A DNA stretch of 64,000 nt from positions 1 to 64,000 of the forward strand of contig CADBYC010000015.1 in assembly GCA_902798755.1 (NCBI GenBank), read 5' to 3'. The notes under the pieces are model-generated. The model was not told the origin of the DNA and did not search any database. It worked only from the letters and a program-made list of their open reading frames with translations. Below, in pieces: positions 17,047 through 25,353 of this stretch. The position numbers were made by a program, and so were the translations under genes. The DNA comes from an uncultured Ruminococcus sp. (lineage in GTDB: Bacteria; Bacillota; Clostridia; Oscillospirales; Acutalibacteraceae). Position 1 is the first letter of the stretch, and each line of letters begins with the position of its first letter.

Positions 17047-19116
17047 TCAGGCGGAAACCTTAGATAGAGAGAAAAAGCATCTGCGATGCCGGACGAGCTC
17101 AAACAGACGGCGGATCTTCGCGCGCAGGGGCTTTAACGCGTCGTTACTCAGATCGGGAGAGATACTCAGCAGATATTCCGCCGCTTCCTGGCTCTGCGCG
17201 AGGGTCTCGGTATCGGAAAAGTCGGCGATATCGAGCTGCGGCAAGCCGTGCTGACGGTTGCCGAAGAAGTCGCCGGGGCCTCTGAGCTTCAAGTCCATAT
17301 CGGCGATCTCAAAGCCGTTATTCGTGCGGCACATCACGCTCAGGCGCTGTTCGGTATTCTCGCCCTGATTATCGGAAACGAGGATACAGTAGCTCTTGTA
17401 CGCTCCCCTGCCGACACGTCCGCGCAGCTGGTGGAGGGTGGACAGACCGAAGCGTTCGGCGTTTTCTATCATCATCACGGTAGCGTTCCTGACGTCTACG
17501 CCGACCTCGACGACCGTGGTGGATACTAAGACGGAGATCTCATTCGCGGCAAACTGCGCCATCACCCGCTCCTTGTCCTTCGGCTTCATCTTGCCGTGCA
17601 GGATACCGACAGGATAATCACGGAACACGCCGAGCATCAGCTCAGCCGCGTAATCATTGGCGTTTTGGAGCTCGTCCACGCCCTCTCCCTCTTCGACCAG
17701 CGGACAGACGATGTAGCACTGTCTGCCCTCGTCCACCTGCTTTTTGAGGAAATTCAGCGCGCGGTCGCGCTTATCCGTACCGATGAAAAAGGTATCGACC
17801 TCTGTTCGTCCGGGCGGGAGTTCATCAATAATGGTGATATCCAGATCGCCGTAGATGATCAGCCCGAGGGTACGCGGGATCGGAGTCGCGGAGAGTACCA
17901 GCACATGCGGGTGCTCGCCCTTTGAAGCGAGCCGCGCTCTCTGCGCCACGCCGAAGCGGTGCTGTTCATCGGTGATCGCACAGCCCAAGCGCGCGAACAC
18001 GGTGCTCTCGGATACTAAGGCATGCGTACCGATCACGATATCGCTCTCGCCGCTCTCGATCCGCTCGCGGGCTTTGCGCTTCTCAGCGGCGGTCATGGAG
18101 CCTGTCAACAGCTCGATACGAACGTCGGTGTCGGAGAACATCTTTGAAAAGGTCTCAAAATGCTGCTGCGCCAATATCTCTGTCGGCGCCATAAAAGCCG
18201 CCTGATAGCCGTTTTTGACGGTATGATAGCATACGGCGGCGCACACGGCGGTCTTGCCCGAGCCGACGTCGCCCTGTATCAGACGGTTCATCGGAGAGGG
18301 CTTGTCGCGCATATCGCGCACACAGTCGCTGACCGCTCTCTGCTGGGCACAGGTCAGCTGATACGGCAGGCTGTCGATAAACTGTGCCGTGTAGTCCTCT
18401 GTCATATGGATCGCCGTCTGCTCTCTCGACTGTGATTTCATCATCCGCATACCGAGATTAAGCACGAGCAGCTCCTCAAATATCAGCCGATGTCTTGCCT
18501 TGTACATCGCCGCAAGGTCAGAGGGAAAATGCACGTTATTCAGCGCGTAGGACAGCGGACACAGATCGTAACGGTGCAGGATATCATACGGCAGGGGGTC
18601 GTGGATCACCTCGGGCAGCATCGAGAGCGCTTCTCTCGCCGCGCGGATCATCATGTGATTGTTCAGCCCCGCCGTCAGGTGATAGACAGGGGTGACGGTC
18701 TCGCTGTCTGAGAGCTTATTGAACGCGGGCGACACCATCTGAAAGCCGTAACGGTCGCGGGTCACCTTGCCCATGAACAGGTAGGTCTCGCCGTAAAGGA
18801 GCATGGACGAGATGTATTTATTATTGAAGAACACAAGATTCAGATAGCCCGTATCGTCGCAAATACTCACCCTCGCCATCATTCTGCCGCCCGAGATACG
18901 GACATTGTTGACAGGAGTAGCGACGCGCGCTTTGACAACGCAGGTGGTATCGGGCAAGAGATCGGCGATATCCGTGGTATCCGACCAGTTCTCATACGAA
19001 CGCGGATAGTAGGTGACCATATCGCCGACGGATCCGATCCCGAGCTTGCGAAAAAGAGCGGCACGCTTCTCCCCTATGCCGCTGAGCTTGGTGATGGGTA
19101 TATCATACAGTGACAT
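17047..19116 (-). CDS. recG: ATP-dependent DNA helicase RecG
   Basis: This 689-residue superfamily 2 helicase remodels stalled replication forks and branched DNA. The N-terminal wedge/OB domain (residues 1-200) contains the RecG-like YYPRSYENW. Helicase motifs: Walker A LIQGDVGSGKTAVCAAV, motif II as DEQHRFGVAQR, motif III LVLSATPIPRTL, and the C-terminal VVEVGVDVRNATVMMIENAERFGLS with the LHQLRGRVGRG arginine-finger motif. ATG 19116 (MSLYDIPITKL) is preceded by AAAGGAGG at seven bases. It stands alone between two repeat-rich gaps. Confidence 0.96.
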   Translation of the reverse strand: MSLYDIPITKLSGIGEKRAALFRKLGIGSVGDMVTYYPRSYENWSDTTDIADLLPDTTCVVKARVATPVNNVRISGGRMMARVSICDDTGYLNLVFFNNKYISSMLLYGETYLFMGKVTRDRYGFQMVSPAFNKLSDSETVTPVYHLTAGLNNHMMIRAAREALSMLPEVIHDPLPYDILHRYDLCPLSYALNNVHFPSDLAAMYKARHRLIFEELLVLNLGMRMMKSQSREQTAIHMTEDYTAQFIDSLPYQLTCAQQRAVSDCVRDMRDKPSPMNRLIQGDVGSGKTAVCAAVCYHTVKNGYQAAFMAPTEILAQQHFETFSKMFSDTDVRIELLTGSMTAAEKRKARERIESGESDIVIGTHALVSESTVFARLGCAITDEQHRFGVAQRARLASKGEHPHVLVLSATPIPRTLGLIIYGDLDITIIDELPPGRTEVDTFFIGTDKRDRALNFLKKQVDEGRQCYIVCPLVEEGEGVDELQNANDYAAELMLGVFRDYPVGILHGKMKPKDKERVMAQFAANEISVLVSTTVVEVGVDVRNATVMMIENAERFGLSTLHQLRGRVGRGAYKSYCILVSDNQGENTEQRLSVMCRTNNGFEIADMDLKLRGPGDFFGNRQHGLPQLDIADFSDTETLAQSQEAAEYLLSISPDLSNDALKPLRAKIRRLFELVRHRRCFFSLSKVSA

Positions 19117-19171
19117 GACCGCCCTCCTTTCGATGGAACAATAATCAACCGCGACGAATAAACTTTCACGG

Positions 19172-19390
19172 CGCAAGCACTACAGTGTACGCAGGACGTC
19201 TTACCATTTTAATCGGTTGAGATTGCCACATCGTCGTCGCGCGCCGTATTCGTAAGGCTACTCCGGTTGGTATGCCTTGACCTCATGTGGCGACTCCTCC
19301 TCTCCTCAGCGTCCTCGTTGGCTGTGCTCGATGACAACGGTCAAGTGTGACCGTTGTCGTACTCGCTTTGCCACTCGTCCTTTCTCCAAA
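19172..19390. repeat. repeat with GCAAGCACT module and truncated REP-like copy
   Basis: The segment starts with GCAAGCACTACAGTGTACGC, followed by TTACCATTTTAATCGGTTGAGATTGCC. The same module order is found at 50832 and, diverged, at 2411. After GATTGCCACA the sequence departs into a GC-rich stretch with imperfect internal repeats (GACAACGGTCAAG and CCGTTGTC). No gene is seen between recG and the terminator at 19927 apart from the simple-sequence tract described next. Confidence 0.6.
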
Positions 19391-19508
19391 AAGCAGGGCT
19401 TTTTGGTTGAATAACAGCCATTAATATTATTATACAGTATTCGAACATACATGTCAAATTATTTCTTAACCGAAAAACTCTCTATCATCGGGCTTCAGCC
19501 CGAAACAA

Positions 19509-19695
19509 CTATGTATGTGTTCTGTTTCTGTTTCTGTTTCTGTTTTTGTTTGGGTTATTTGGTTGTTTTTGCTTGTTTTTATCTTTGGTTTCGTCTTCGT
19601 TTTCGTTTTCGTCCTCGTTCTCGTCTTTGTTCTCGTCTTTGTTTTCGTCTTCGTCTTCGCTTGTTTTGCTTGTTTTGCTTGTTTTTCTCTTCATC
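19509..19695. repeat. degenerate hexamer simple-sequence tract
   Basis: About 190 bases consist almost only of G, T and C on the plus strand, built from drifting units TTTCTG, TTTCGT, TTCGTC and TTGTTTTGC. On the minus strand one frame stays open and would encode an Asp/Glu/Asn/Lys-rich low-complexity peptide (blocks such as DENKDENKDENEDENEN). I see no ribosome-binding site or domain that would make it a convincing gene, so I list it as a repeat. Confidence 0.75.
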
Positions 19696-19926
19696 TTGGC
19701 ATAAAACGCATATGTTACGCAGAGAATAGACGGAAGCGAAAGTTGCATATCATACTAAACCTTGATAAAAAGATTTAATCAGATATTAGTGAAATATTTC
19801 GGATAGCGCGACGGGAGACGCAGACAGGCTGGCGCCTGTCAAGGAGCCCAACAAAGCTATACGAAATATAGCGCAATAGATGATAAAGGTTTATGGATTA
19901 GTATCAATACGCAACATTTCAAACAA

Positions 19927-19951
19927 AAAGGCTGCTCCCGTAGGAACAGCC
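19927..19951 (-). terminator. rho-independent terminator after fakA
   Basis: On the minus strand GGCTGTTCC, loop TACG and GGAGCAGCC are followed by TTTTTG. It lies 16 bases past the stop codon of fakA. Confidence 0.9.
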
Positions 19952-19966
19952 TGACAGTATCTTTGA

Positions 19967-21643
19967 TTATTCTACGCTGAAGATGTAGTAGTAGATGGGC
20001 TGATCACCCTTGATGTAGGTGATGTCTACCTGATCGGCGAACTTGTTCTCGAGCATTTCGACAGCGGACGCTGCCTCTTCCTCAGAAACGCCCTCGCCGG
20101 AGATCAGGGTCACAAAGGACATATCCTTGTTGATCATGGACTTAGCGAGCTTATACAGCGCCTTGTTGGGAGAAGAGGAAGTGACGGTGAGCTTACCGTT
20201 GTCCAGACCGATGATCTCGCCCTCTTTGATCCTTCTCGCGCCGAACTCGGAGTCACGAGCCGCGAAAGTGACCTGACCGGTGGAGACGTTCTTAGCCGCC
20301 TGCATCATGTTTTCGACGTTGGTCTCAGCGTCGGAATCGGGATCGAATACCAGCATCGCGGACAGACCCTGCGGAATGGTACGGGTCGGTACGATGACGA
20401 CCTCTCTGTCCTCAACAAGATTGACGGTCTGCTGAGCAGCCATGATGATGTTCTTGTTGTTGGGCAGGACGAAAATCTTCTTAGCGGGAGTAGCAAGAAC
20501 AGCCGCGAGGATATCCTCGGTAGAAGGGTTCATGCTCTGACCGCCGGATACGACGTGCTGGCAGCCAAGCTCGTTGAAGAGGTTGCACAGACCCTCGCCC
20601 GCCGCGACAGCGACAAAGCCGAATTCTTCGGTCGGCTCGGCGATCTCGGGCTCAGCCTTCTTCTCAGCCTTTGCCTTAGCCTTTTCGTTTTCCTCTTTCG
20701 CCTTCTTGTGCTGTTCCTTCATATTCTCGATCTTGACAGTCAAAAGCTGACCGTATTCAAGACCGCGCTGCAGCGCGTTGCCGGGAGTCTCGGTATGTAC
20801 ATGGACCTTGATGATCTCGTCGTCAGCTACCATAACGATGCTGTCGCCGATGGTCTCAAGATACAGGCGCAGGTCGTTGGGGTCCTCTTCGCACTCTTCG
20901 TTTCTGCCTACGATGAACTCGGTGCAGTAGGTGAAGTTGATGACCTGGTCGAATTCAGCGGCAGCGGAACGGAAGAAGTCATCGTCGTTCTGCTTCTCAT
21001 AAGCCTCTTCCTGATATTCTACGACAACGCCGTCACGGATAACGGAAAGCATACCCTCGAAGATGGTCAGGATACCCTTACCGCCCGCGTCAACGACGCC
21101 TGCCTTCTTGAGGACGGGGAGCATCTCGGGAGTCTGCTCGAGCGCGTCGAGAGCCGCGTCACAGACGATCTCCCACAGAACAGCGGGATCCTCTTCGGTC
21201 TCGAGTGCCTCAAGACCCGCCTCATAACCCATGCGGGCTACGGTGAGGATGGTGCCCTCGGTGGGCTTGGTGACAGCGTTGTAAGCCGCCTCTACGCCCA
21301 GACCCAGCGCGTGGATCAGGTCGGAGCCTGTCGCTTCAGTCTTTCCCTCAAGACCCTTGGAGATGCCTCTGAACAAGAGAGAGGTGATAACGCCGGAGTT
21401 ACCGCGCGCGCCGCGCAGCATTGCGGAAGCGGTCGCCTTGGAGACAGCCGCTACGTCGCCTGCCTCAGCGTTCTTGAGCGCGTCAGCCGCCGCGACGATC
21501 GTCATCGACATATTAGTACCTGTATCGCCGTCGGGCACAGGGAAGATATTAAGGTCGTTGATTCTCGCCTTGATAGACGAGATATTATTGGCGCCTGAAA
21601 TAATAGCCTGTTTTAAAGTTTCACCGTTAATCAATGGTAACAC
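19967..21643 (-). CDS. fakA: fatty acid kinase catalytic subunit FakA (DAK2/DhaL domain)
   Basis: FakA phosphorylates fatty acids presented by FakB carriers, feeding exogenous fatty acids into phospholipid synthesis. The 558-residue protein starts with a DhaL/DAK2 ATP-binding domain: ARINDLNIFPVPDGDTGTNM with the Mg-binding aspartates, RGARGNSGVI and VVDAGGKGI. A middle domain (IVGRNEECEEDPNDLRLYLE, then HVHTETPGNAL) follows, with a charged linker (residues about 320-340) and a C-terminal DegV-like domain with FVLPNNKNII. The first codon is GTG 21643; TTG 21634 (giving MINGETLKQ) is better spaced from AAAAGGA and may be the true start. No fakB is in the window. Confidence 0.9.
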   Translation of the reverse strand: MLPLINGETLKQAIISGANNISSIKARINDLNIFPVPDGDTGTNMSMTIVAAADALKNAEAGDVAAVSKATASAMLRGARGNSGVITSLLFRGISKGLEGKTEATGSDLIHALGLGVEAAYNAVTKPTEGTILTVARMGYEAGLEALETEEDPAVLWEIVCDAALDALEQTPEMLPVLKKAGVVDAGGKGILTIFEGMLSVIRDGVVVEYQEEAYEKQNDDDFFRSAAAEFDQVINFTYCTEFIVGRNEECEEDPNDLRLYLETIGDSIVMVADDEIIKVHVHTETPGNALQRGLEYGQLLTVKIENMKEQHKKAKEENEKAKAKAEKKAEPEIAEPTEEFGFVAVAAGEGLCNLFNELGCQHVVSGGQSMNPSTEDILAAVLATPAKKIFVLPNNKNIIMAAQQTVNLVEDREVVIVPTRTIPQGLSAMLVFDPDSDAETNVENMMQAAKNVSTGQVTFAARDSEFGARRIKEGEIIGLDNGKLTVTSSSPNKALYKLAKSMINKDMSFVTLISGEGVSEEEAASAVEMLENKFADQVDITYIKGDQPIYYYIFSVE

Positions 21644-21794
21644 ATCCTTTTAGTTCGGTTGCCATAGGGTAACTCGATTTTGAGCCGCCGAAAAAGCAAC
21701 CGTATTTCCAATAGTTACAAACTTGTATTATTATACACTAATTTGCCGTAATATTCAAGCACTTTGTATACAAAAAAGAATTGGTTTTTCAAAA

Positions 21795-22568
21795 TTATAT
21801 TAGTTCATATGACTGTGCCGCCGTACATCTTCCGCTGCCGCGGTCGATATCAAATACCACGCAGTTGAGCTTGCACGCGCCGCTTGCCAGCTCAAAACGC
21901 TCGGGCAGCTGGGTCGTAAAGCGCCTGAGAATGATCTCCTTCTTCACGCCTAAGATACTGTCGATCACGCCCGTCATGCCGACGTCGGTGATATAACCCG
22001 TACCGTTCGGCAGCACCTGCGCGTCGGCGGTCATCACATGAGTATGTGTGCCGAAAACAGCGGACGCTCTGCCGTCGAGATAAAATCCCATCGCGCGCTT
22101 CTCGCTGGTGACTTCCGAGTGGAAATCGACGATGATGATCTTCGCGTCGATCTCTTTGAGGATACGGTCGGCGACGATGAAAGGATTTTCGAGAGTCGCG
22201 TCCATGCACTGCTGACCCATCAGGTTGATCACGCCGATCGTGGTAAAGCCCATATCGACGACGGCGTAGCCCCTGCCGGGAGGCGCCGAGGTGGGGTAAT
22301 TCGCGGGTCGGATAACAGAGGGATTCTCGTCAAGGTACGAAAAGACCTCCTTGCGGCGGAAGCTGTGATTGCCCAGCGTGATGAAATCCACGCCCGAGGT
22401 AAACAGATGGTCGGCGGACTTAGGCGTGATGCCGTTGCCGTCGGCGGAATTCTCGCCGTTGCAGATAACGAAGTCGATCTGCTGCTGACGCTTGAAATAA
22501 GGCAGATGTTCTCTGAGGAAGGCGCAGCCCACCGAGCCGACAACATCGCCGATACACATAATACGCAT
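21795..22568 (-). CDS. ymdB: YmdB family phosphodiesterase (TIGR00282)
   Basis: This 257-residue metallophosphoesterase has MRIMCIGDVVGSVG at the N terminus, then CNGENSADGNGI, FITLGNHSFRRKEV, VDFHSEVTSEKRAMG and FGTHTHVMTAD. These give the two-metal ligand set of the YmdB family. In Bacillus subtilis YmdB hydrolyses 2',3'-cyclic nucleotides and affects biofilm versus motility decisions. The protein is close to the typical 260-265 residues and has no signal peptide. It stands as a single gene between fakA and yqfD. Confidence 0.93.
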   Translation of the reverse strand: MRIMCIGDVVGSVGCAFLREHLPYFKRQQQIDFVICNGENSADGNGITPKSADHLFTSGVDFITLGNHSFRRKEVFSYLDENPSVIRPANYPTSAPPGRGYAVVDMGFTTIGVINLMGQQCMDATLENPFIVADRILKEIDAKIIIVDFHSEVTSEKRAMGFYLDGRASAVFGTHTHVMTADAQVLPNGTGYITDVGMTGVIDSILGVKKEIILRRFTTQLPERFELASGACKLNCVVFDIDRGSGRCTAAQSYELI

Positions 22569-22665
22569 AGTATCATCTTTCTATATGTGGGATAAAATCA
22601 GTATAGCATAGTTTGAAAAAAATGACAAGGATTAAACAAGTTCCGTCAAACAATGCAACTTCTCC

Positions 22666-22722
22666 CCTCTTTCTCACTCCTAACTCCTCACTCCTAACTC
22701 CTCACTCCTAACTCCTCATTCA
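22666..22722. repeat. CTCCTAA/CTCCTCA heptad-like array
   Basis: Short tandem units of the form AACTCCT and CACTCCT repeat about six times just before and into the 3' end of yqfD. Complementary TTAGGAGT units are found at 16650-16715, and related ones at 42700-42730 and 42952-42965. All lie at gene ends. Confidence 0.7.
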
Positions 22723-23936
22723 GACTCCGTCGGAACGATACGCGGGGTGAGGTCGGTGTTCTCGTCCGTGCCGATCGGCTCCTTGTACGCGATATCCTCT
22801 ACACAGGTGTAGGTCGCACGCAGGGTATAAACGCTGTCAGAATAGCTTAAATGATAATCCCTGTTCTCTACGGTGCAATCACTCAGGGAGAATATCTCAT
22901 ACAGCTGTGCTTCACGCGTCAATAATTCTTCTGCGGAATTATCGTCTAATTCCTGCTCTTGATACTCCAAGGCGCTGACGGTCTCGACAGACGCACCGAG
23001 CGGGAGCGTGATATTCAGAGGACACGGCGACCAAAGCTCCCGCGACGATACGGAATACGGTGAACGGACCGCGCTGATGTGATACGGAAGCCGCAAGCCG
23101 AACAGCAGAAAGCTCTTACGCTGCGCGGTCTCGCCGTTCGGGATCAGCGTATTGCTGACAGCGGGCACGGAGAAGCTCGCTTCTCGCGCGGTACGGGCAT
23201 AGACGCGCGCCTGAGCGTGTACCAAGCGGCTCTCCCCCTGCCCGCCGGTGCGAACGCCGCTGACAAGGAGCTGACCCTCGATCACGCCCGAACCCTCGGT
23301 GATCTCCGTCTCGCCCTCCATCGCCTCGATGCGCAGGATCAGACCGTCCGATCTTGCCTTGACGTTACACGGCGCGCTGATATCCTCCACCTCGGGAGCG
23401 GGCGCTTCTTCCTTGATCTCTACAGAAGCATAGGAGCCTGTGAGATTCACCGCCATCCAGCCGATCTCCCTGCGCCTGAGCATCATCTCCCGCGATACCT
23501 GCTTGGGGTCGATCAGGGGCTTGAACGCGCCGACGTACAGCCCTTGCTCTCTGAGATCAGCGAGCATTTGCGTGCGGCTGACGGTCTGACACCCTGTGAT
23601 ATCCACGCTCCAGACAAACAGCGACATCACGAACACCGATACTAAAAAGGCGCACGCGCCGATCACGACCCCTACCCTGCCGCGGTAGCGACCGATCATA
23701 CCGGGCAGACCGTTCTTTTTGTAGATACGCAGGGTCACCCCCGCGCCTCTCGCGACAGGTCGGATACGGCGGTAATCGGAGCGGTACATACAGGCGGTGA
23801 AGCCGCCGTCCTTGCGCTGAACGTCCCACAGGCGGATATTCCTGCGGGCGGTGATATTCAAAAAACGTTCGGGATATTTGCCGCTGACGGTAAAGCTGAC
23901 CCACCCGCGGAAAAAATGCAATAATCGCAGTAACAT
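22716..23936 (-). CDS. yqfD: sporulation protein YqfD
   Basis: This 406-residue membrane protein of the YqfD family is needed for endospore development. It begins at ATG 23936 (MLLRLLHFFRGWVSF), with GAGGTG upstream. Family features are an N-terminal segment with GKYPERFLN, then RIYKKNGLPGMIGRYRGRVG, a single membrane helix (VIGACAFLVSVFVMSLFVW) and WSVDITGCQTVSR. A large extracytoplasmic region contains ASVEIKEEAPAPEVED and ISAPCNVKARSDGLILRIEA. It starts one base after the yqfC stop, so the two are coupled. Confidence 0.93.
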   Translation of the reverse strand: MLLRLLHFFRGWVSFTVSGKYPERFLNITARRNIRLWDVQRKDGGFTACMYRSDYRRIRPVARGAGVTLRIYKKNGLPGMIGRYRGRVGVVIGACAFLVSVFVMSLFVWSVDITGCQTVSRTQMLADLREQGLYVGAFKPLIDPKQVSREMMLRRREIGWMAVNLTGSYASVEIKEEAPAPEVEDISAPCNVKARSDGLILRIEAMEGETEITEGSGVIEGQLLVSGVRTGGQGESRLVHAQARVYARTAREASFSVPAVSNTLIPNGETAQRKSFLLFGLRLPYHISAVRSPYSVSSRELWSPCPLNITLPLGASVETVSALEYQEQELDDNSAEELLTREAQLYEIFSLSDCTVENRDYHLSYSDSVYTLRATYTCVEDIAYKEPIGTDENTDLTPRIVPTESE

Positions 23937-23937
23937 A

Positions 23938-24207
23938 TCACACCTCAAAATTCAGGCTCGTGATAAAGCCGTCGATGATCAGCGCGGAGTCGGAGATACA
24001 CCGCAGGTTCAGCCCTCTGCCGCATACGGTCAACAGCATGGAAGCGGTATTGACCCGCACCTTTTCACTCGTATATTCCAACACGCCCTTACTGCCCTCG
24101 ATCAGTATTTCATGATTGCCGCTGACCTCGATGAACGACTCGTTCGCGGAGGGTATCGCGGACACATGGCGCTTTTCTCTCTGTTTATCTCTTTGTTTCT
24201 CTTTCAT
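23938..24207 (-). CDS. yqfC: sporulation protein YqfC
   Basis: This 89-residue protein of the YabP/YqfC family has a charged N terminus followed by the beta-rich core IEVSGNHEILIEGSKGVLEY and RGLNLRCISDSALIIDGFI. It directly precedes yqfD, as in most endospore formers, where the pair is expressed under sporulation sigma factors. It has no signal or membrane segment. It is transcribed divergently from ylbJ, with 56 bases between the two start codons. Confidence 0.92.
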   Translation of the reverse strand: MKEKQRDKQREKRHVSAIPSANESFIEVSGNHEILIEGSKGVLEYTSEKVRVNTASMLLTVCGRGLNLRCISDSALIIDGFITSLNFEV

Positions 24208-24263
24208 TGTATCACCCGTTTATTTTTATGAGCGAGCCTGCATATATATAATCGGTGAGGTCA

Positions 24264-25337
24264 ATGAAAATCAAAAAATTATTCTGTAACAGAAATATAA
24301 TCCGCTTGCCGACGGTGATACTCGGCATTTACATCTGCCTGAGATACGCGGCGGAATGTACGAAAGGTATTGAAAACGGTATCCTCTTCTGTATCGAGGT
24401 ACTGGCGCCCTCGCTGTTCCTGTTCATGGCGCTGTCGTCGTATATCGTCAAATGCGGGTTCGCGCAGATACTCGCAAAGCCCTTGGGCAAGCTCACGCGG
24501 TTTCTGTTCCGCCTGCCGCCGATCGCCGCGTCCGCGATCCTGCTGAGCATGATCGGCGGCTATCCTGTCGGAGCGAGGATCGCCTGTATGCTGTACGAAA
24601 GCGGAGAGCTAAGCGCAAGCGAGGCGCGAAAGACCGCCTGTATCGCCGTATGCGCGGGACCGGGATTTTTGCTCAACTACGTCGGTCGGGCGTTGATCGG
24701 GAGCGTAGAAGCGGGGACTGTCCTGCTGGCGTCACAGATCATCGGCATGCTGTTGACAGGCTTCATCGCGGGTCGGCTGATACCGTCAAAGCCTGAGTAT
24801 TCCCGACGAGCTGTGACAGATCAAGCAAGCGGAAATCTGTTGACAGAATCGGTAGAGAGCGCTTCACGGAGTATCTTTCAGCTATGCGGCATGGTGGTGA
24901 TCTGCTCCGCGCTGATCGAGGTCATCGCGACGGTATCGCCGAGCGGGATCGTGACGGATATCGCGTCCGCTATGGTCGAGATCACGACAGGGTGCGACAG
25001 GATGTGCGGCAGATATCCGCTGTACCTGATCGCCTTTTTCATCGGCTTCGGCGGGATATCGGTGCATTTGCAGATCTACGCGGGTATTGGTAAGCTATCA
25101 TTGAACAAAGGCTTATTTTTCCTTTGCAGAATCATACAGGGTATATTTACTGCCGCCGCGGCATATATTTTATTTATGGTTTTCCCCATTCAACAGAGCG
25201 TTTTCAACAGTACCGACGCGCCCCTGACCTTTTCCGGATCCGCTACGCTGGCGGGTTCCGCGGCGCTGGTGCTGTCGTCGCTCTGCTTTCTGGGGAACGT
25301 ACACCGACTGAAGCTCAAAAGGCAATATCATAACTAA
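24264..25337 (+). CDS. ylbJ: sporulation integral membrane protein YlbJ
   Basis: This 357-residue protein begins at ATG 24264, with GGTGAGG just upstream; an in-frame GTG 24255 is less likely. It has about eight hydrophobic helices and the nucleoside-recognition (Gate)-type motifs LSMIGGYPVGARIACMLYE and CAGPGFLLNYVG. YlbJ is required for spore cortex formation in Bacillus subtilis and is thought to act as a transporter-like protein. Here it faces away from yqfC-yqfD, grouping three sporulation genes within 2.6 kb. asnB follows 16 bases later on the same strand. Confidence 0.9.
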   Translation: MKIKKLFCNRNIIRLPTVILGIYICLRYAAECTKGIENGILFCIEVLAPSLFLFMALSSYIVKCGFAQILAKPLGKLTRFLFRLPPIAASAILLSMIGGYPVGARIACMLYESGELSASEARKTACIAVCAGPGFLLNYVGRALIGSVEAGTVLLASQIIGMLLTGFIAGRLIPSKPEYSRRAVTDQASGNLLTESVESASRSIFQLCGMVVICSALIEVIATVSPSGIVTDIASAMVEITTGCDRMCGRYPLYLIAFFIGFGGISVHLQIYAGIGKLSLNKGLFFLCRIIQGIFTAAAAYILFMVFPIQQSVFNSTDAPLTFSGSATLAGSAALVLSSLCFLGNVHRLKLKRQYHN

Positions 25338-25353
25338 ACGGAGGTAATGATAC

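Noticed and set aside
19509..19748. Minus-strand reading frame of about 79 codons over the hexamer tract
   Set aside because: The composition is explained by the simple repeat, there is no ribosome-binding site and no domain, so it is not called as a gene.
20555..21598. 347-codon plus-strand open frame opposite fakA
   Set aside because: Antisense shadow of a conserved gene; low-quality sequence with no domain.
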